Positions 60,750 to 64,000 of a stretch of DNA of 64,000 nt are shown here, piece after piece. This DNA is from an uncultured bacterium (lineage in GTDB: Bacteria > Bacillota > Clostridia > Christensenellales > HGM11417): assembly GCA_905215695.1 (NCBI GenBank), contig CAJMQN010000004.1, positions 110,965 through 174,964 of the forward strand, written 5' to 3'. How positions within the stretch are numbered: position 1 is the stretch's first letter; every line of letters starts with the position of its first letter. The notes below the pieces were generated by a model, which ran no database searches, was not told the origin of the DNA, and saw only the letters and a program-made list of their open reading frames with translations. Position numbers and translations under genes: made by a program.

Positions 60750-62273
60750 TTAGTCCACGCCCACGAACATATCGGGGTGCTTGGATTTTTCGTACGAGCG
60801 CATGCCGTTGAAATAGTCGTCCACCGTCGTGCCGCTGTTCGCGCGGAACGTGCGGAAGGGGAAGGATTGCGTCGTGGCGATACCGCCGATATTCGAATTG
60901 CTGCCCCACTCCTGCACGTACATAGACGCGTAGCCGAGCTGCATGCCCTTTTTGCTCGCGGCGCCGAACGTGGCAAAATCCACGTCGTCACGCTCGAGTA
61001 GCTCCATGATAGAGCGCGCGAACGGCGTCGCCTTTGCCTTTTCTTCTGCGGTCACGGTGAAGTCGTACGGGCGCAATACGCCGGTGTACGCAACATAGGT
61101 GGCAAGCGACGAGCGCGAAAGCGTGAACTTGAGAAAGTCTTTCGCCAAGTCCTTTTTGTCGCTGTAGTTGCTGATAAACGCGTGCGAGTTGGGGTACGAG
61201 AGATACACCGTATGCCGATCCGTCAACTTGTTGTCTACGGGCGCGATCATGTACTTAAAGTTGCGCTTGCCCCAGCCGTATTCTTCCTTTATCTTGCCGA
61301 GCGACATAAACGTGGAATACGCTTCGCGCTCCCAGAACGAGTTTTCCGTGATCATGGCTACGCGGTCGCCTCTGCCCGTGATACCCGACACGAACACGTT
61401 TTGCGACGCCGTGTTGGACTGACCGCCGCGCGTCTGCAGCGTGGTGTACTTTTCGTTGCTCGCCAGATCCTTGTAGTATTGCAAGTACGCCTTGCGCCCC
61501 TGCTGTCCTACGAGCTTGCCCGCCGTTTCGGGCGTAACGGCGCCGAGCACCGAGTCGGTGCCCTCAAACGTGGAGTTGAGCATAAAATTGTTTACGCCCT
61601 CGTACTCCGCCCAAAACGCGATCGCCGAAAACCAAATGTATTCGTGGTCGGCGATCGTCATGGGCGTGATCTCGTCCGCCACCATTCTGTCCAAAAGATT
61701 TTTGAACTCGGTGTACGTTTCGGGTACTTCGTATCCCTTTTCTTCGAACAAGTCCGCGTCGTACGAAATGCCCGCCGCGGGCGCGAAGTTGGGCACGCCG
61801 TAATAGCGGTCGTTCACCTTGTTAAACGCTTCCCACGGGTCCCACATTCTGTCCTCTATGGACTTCGTGCCGCCGCTCGCCACCAAATTGCCCGCGTCGT
61901 CGTAGCACTTTTCTTGCACGAGATCGGTCAAGTCGATGATATGCCCCTTTTGCACGAGCGCCGTGAGCGAGTTGGCAGACCCGAAGTACATATCTTCCTT
62001 GTTGTACGGAATGCGCGACGAAAGCGATTGGTCGTCGTAATCGCCCTTTTTGTGGTTGATAACGATGTTTACGTCCGTGTGCAACGCTTCGTACTCTTTT
62101 TCCAACTCTTCCGCCCACGCGTAGCCCACCGCGCCGTCGTATACGCCTACGGTAAGCCGCGTTCTGCCGTTGTCGTCGTCACCGCCGCCGCCGCCCGTTC
62201 CTCTGCCGCCGCCGCATGCGGTAAAACTGCCAACAAGCAACACGGATAATAGCATCGTCAAAATCTTTTTCAT
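60750..62273 (-). CDS. Sugar ABC transporter solute-binding lipoprotein
   Basis: 507 aa. Lipobox FTAC (Cys20), a Gly/Asp linker, then a family 1-type binding protein (LTVGVYDGAVGYAWAEELEK, NFAPAAGISYDADLFEEKGY, FISNYSDKKDLAKDFLKF). Likely binds an oligosaccharide released outside. First gene of the ten-gene island operon, directly downstream of the regulator's divergent promoter. RBS GGAGAG. Confidence 0.92.
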   Translation of the reverse strand: MKKILTMLLSVLLVGSFTACGGGRGTGGGGGDDDNGRTRLTVGVYDGAVGYAWAEELEKEYEALHTDVNIVINHKKGDYDDQSLSSRIPYNKEDMYFGSANSLTALVQKGHIIDLTDLVQEKCYDDAGNLVASGGTKSIEDRMWDPWEAFNKVNDRYYGVPNFAPAAGISYDADLFEEKGYEVPETYTEFKNLLDRMVADEITPMTIADHEYIWFSAIAFWAEYEGVNNFMLNSTFEGTDSVLGAVTPETAGKLVGQQGRKAYLQYYKDLASNEKYTTLQTRGGQSNTASQNVFVSGITGRGDRVAMITENSFWEREAYSTFMSLGKIKEEYGWGKRNFKYMIAPVDNKLTDRHTVYLSYPNSHAFISNYSDKKDLAKDFLKFTLSRSSLATYVAYTGVLRPYDFTVTAEEKAKATPFARSIMELLERDDVDFATFGAASKKGMQLGYASMYVQEWGSNSNIGGIATTQSFPFRTFRANSGTTVDDYFNGMRSYEKSKHPDMFVGVD

Positions 62274-62302
62274 ACAGTCTCTCCTCTGTTTAGTTTTTTA
62301 GT

Positions 62303-62331
62303 ATTATAACACTTAATAATCGGGAATTCTA
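62303..62331 (-). promoter_or_regulatory. Weak promoter of the island operon, probably activator-dependent
   Basis: TATAAT (62303-62308) is perfect, but the -35 position reads TAGAAT. A poor -35 next to an AraC-type gene suggests activation. Confidence 0.6.
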
Positions 62332-62373
62332 TAAGATTTTGATAATATAGTATTGCATTTTCGTTAAATACAG

Positions 62374-62402
62374 TTGACAATAAGTGTCCGTCCATATACA
62401 AT
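62374..62402 (+). promoter_or_regulatory. Promoter of the AraC-type regulator
   Basis: TTGACA (62374-62379), 17 bases, TACAAT (62397-62402). Confidence 0.85.
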
Positions 62403-62466
62403 GTAAGTGTATTTTTTGCGAGGTCGGCGTATATTTTTTTGCACTACATGCAAAAAAAGGAGTAGT

Positions 62467-63309
62467 ATGTTTGTAAAGTACGAAATACCGAAAATTGAAT
62501 TTACGCAGTTGGAAGATAAAATTTGCTCTTTTTCATACAGTTCTTTGGATAACGAACCATCGTATTTGCACTCGCACAAGACTCCCGAGGCGATCATTCC
62601 GCAGACCAACTATTGCCGTCTGATCACGCCCAAGACGACGATCTCCATGAAAAAGGGCAATCTGTATATCGTCAATCCGCACGTCATGCACACGGAAGCA
62701 AAAATGGATGACAGCCACGACGCCAAGTATTTTGCCGCCAAGATCAACTATTCCATCGACTCTATTCAACAGCAACACCAGATTTACATCATAGAAAACG
62801 ACGTCGATTTCAAGGAGATGGACTCCTATCTGCTCATGGCAAAAAAGAACTTCGAAGGTGAGGGCAATCTACAGCTTGCGTCCCTCAACCTGTGCTCCTT
62901 CTTTTTGCTGTTCCACGATGCGCTTGAACGCGCCGGTGTGCGGCTGACAAAGCGCGTGACCGAAAATATTTCCAATACCATTTCGGACGTGAAATACTAT
63001 ATCTCCAACAATTACGGCAATCACGCCACGATCGAAGACATTTGCAAAACATTCGACATTTCTCACAGTTCGCTCTTAACGAAATTCAAAAAAGAAATGG
63101 GCATCTCCCCCATTCAGTACATGACGGAACAACGCCTGAAAGCCGCCCGCTATCTGTTGAAAACGACGGACTTTTCCATCGGACAAATTTCCTCGCTGTG
63201 CGGCTTCGACTCTTCCGCTTATTTTTCGTATATTTTCCGAAAAAACATCGGTTGCACCCCAAAAGAATTTCGTCAACTCGGCAAAGACGCCGACATATTG
63301 CAACCATAA
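62467..63309 (+). CDS. AraC-family transcriptional regulator
   Basis: 280 aa. An N-terminal cupin-like sensor (about residues 1-110) and a C-terminal pair of helix-turn-helix units (TIEDICKTFDISHSSLLTKFKKEMG and FSIGQISSLCGFDSSAYFSYIFRKN, in parts), closing with GCTPKEFRQLG. Divergent from the island operon, so its likely activator. ATG 62467 with AAAAGGAG is chosen over an in-frame ATG 60 bases upstream that lacks a ribosome site. Confidence 0.92.
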   Translation: MFVKYEIPKIEFTQLEDKICSFSYSSLDNEPSYLHSHKTPEAIIPQTNYCRLITPKTTISMKKGNLYIVNPHVMHTEAKMDDSHDAKYFAAKINYSIDSIQQQHQIYIIENDVDFKEMDSYLLMAKKNFEGEGNLQLASLNLCSFFLLFHDALERAGVRLTKRVTENISNTISDVKYYISNNYGNHATIEDICKTFDISHSSLLTKFKKEMGISPIQYMTEQRLKAARYLLKTTDFSIGQISSLCGFDSSAYFSYIFRKNIGCTPKEFRQLGKDADILQP

Positions 63310-63563
63310 TCTTTTTATCTGCGCTCCCGTACAATCAGGAGAACCTGCTACTTTCTTAAGTTCAATTTACGGTGGCAAGCCGAGCTTGATACGGTTGAGT
63401 AAATTCTATTTGCAAGGTGTGTCCCAGTATCCTGTAGTTTGTGGGAAGCGTAGCGGTTGCTTACGCAGGTTGTGCGGTGATAGACAATATTTTTGTAGGC
63501 TTGGGGAAATAAAAAAACAATTATCGCGCAATAAATATTATCAGAGCAATAAAGCAGATTAAA
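63310..63563. other. Region between the AraC gene and the right boundary repeat
   Basis: No gene with a start and ribosome site. An open frame (about 63334-63562) ends in TAA two bases before the repeat and reads as a basic, Cys-rich tail; it may be the remains of a gene or chance. Confidence 0.4.
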
Positions 63564-63592
63564 ATTCGTTTTAGGTTACTGCTTCTCCACCA
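63564..63592 (+). repeat. Right copy of the 29-bp island boundary repeat
   Basis: Identical to 45449-45477 except G for A at the eighteenth base. Confidence 0.9.
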
Positions 63593-63599
63593 ACAAAAA

Positions 63600-63635
63600 A
63601 ACAGCTCGTTTTTTGAGCTGTTTTCTTTGTTTTTT
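63600..63635 (+). terminator. Terminator after the island
   Basis: AACAGCTC / GAGCTGTT with a T-rich loop and a long T-rich tail. Confidence 0.85.
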
Positions 63636-63691
63636 GCCCTCTTTTTTACACATTTTTTATTTAGGTACATTTTAGGCACAAAACCTTTTAG

Positions 63692-63725
63692 AAAAAGAGC
63701 CCCAGCCTATCGCCGGAGCTCTTTT
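63692..63725 (-). terminator. Terminator of the gene at the right end
   Basis: AAAAGAGCTCC / GGGGCTCTTTT stem followed by T residues on the minus strand. Confidence 0.8.
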
Positions 63726-63803
63726 CCGTTTGGGGATTATGTTTTAGGATAATAGAACTTTATATTCGCAGTATAACACGCCTGAAAGTATTTGTCAATT
63801 CCC

Positions 63804-64000
63804 TTACATCATATCCGGATCGGGGTCGCGCTCCACTTCCTCCGGCATCTCGATGAACCACTTCTGTGTGTCCGATTCGTAGTAAATCTTGCGCACCTGC
63901 CCGTAAATCATGCAACGGTATTCAAGACAGGCGACATTAGCGCCCACATGCTCCGGCGTATGAGTTTTGACAGAAAGTACGCAATCAAGAGGCAAAAGCC
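63804..64000 (-). CDS. C-terminal part of an unknown protein (runs off the window)
   Basis: The frame stays open to the window edge; the visible 64 residues end EMPEEVERDPDPDMM. Codon style resembles the chromosome before 40.8 kb. No family recognised. Confidence 0.6.
   Translation of the reverse strand, partial: LLPLDCVLSVKTHTPEHVGANVACLEYRCMIYGQVRKIYYESDTQKWFIEMPEEVERDPDPDMM

Larger units (their letters stand above)
45449..63592. mobile_element. 18-kb glycan-utilisation island between direct repeats
   Basis: Bounded by the 29-bp repeat copies. Codon texture differs from both the chromosome on the left and the AT-rich element. It carries no integrase of its own; the recombinase next door may serve it. 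Beyond the right copy the chromosomal style returns. Confidence 0.6.

Noticed and set aside
63564..63592. Boundary repeat read as the 3' end of a tRNA because it ends TTCTCCACCA
   Set aside because: No T-arm precedes it and no tRNA body fits; the nearest complete tRNA (Tyr) ends differently.

Overview
The window looks like a GC-rich, spore-forming anaerobic member of the Clostridia. It carries spoIIAA-spoIIAB-sigF, spoVAC-AD-AE and yunB, three T-box leaders, a Gram-positive type topA/trmFO/hslVU cluster, TTGACA/TATAAT promoters and GGAGG ribosome sites. Species level cannot be read from the sequence. Positions 1-40.8 kb are ordinary chromosome, tightly packed and mostly on the minus strand.

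Layout of the chromosomal part: hisS start behind a T-box; comM(frameshifted)-dprA-topA-trmFO-hslV-hslU; a small membrane protein; HAD phosphatase-pyrD; degV; an acyl-CoA ligase behind a T-box whose specifier reads as Phe (TTC), divergent from an XRE-cupin regulator plus a second ligase; nifS-thiI-M18 aminopeptidase; pheS-pheT-U32 peptidase-mutS2 behind a Phe T-box; the spoVA operon with a sigma-G-like promoter; a complete hexuronate pathway (uxaC, uxaB, uxaA, kdgK, kdgA, lacI-type regulator) around one perfect 24-bp operator; the sigF operon; and six tRNA genes ending in their own terminator.

Directly after the tRNA terminator the composition changes. From about 40.87 to 45.45 kb lies an AT-rich integrated element with a large serine recombinase, an HUH-type replication initiator, a 45-aa protein, a GNAT acetyltransferase cargo gene and an unusual density of structured DNA. 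This includes nested inverted repeats, a triplicated repeat, and two 25-nt hairpins with different stems but nearly the same 13-nt loop. From 45.45 to 63.59 kb, bounded by a 29-bp direct repeat with one mismatch, lies an 18-kb saccharide-utilisation island: an AraC-type regulator, a carbohydrate ABC importer without ATPase, four secreted or surface proteins of little-known function, and GH2, beta-propeller and GH78 enzymes in one ten-gene run.

The island and the chromosomal uxa/kdg genes fit together. GH78 (rhamnosidase-like) and GH2 enzymes would release sugars from rhamnose- and uronate-containing glycans, and the uxa/kdg pathway would take hexuronate to pyruvate and glyceraldehyde-3-phosphate. 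This functional link is inference. The two observations most worth following are the Phe-type T-box on an acyl-CoA ligase and the structured recombinase/Rep element next to the repeat-bounded glycan island.
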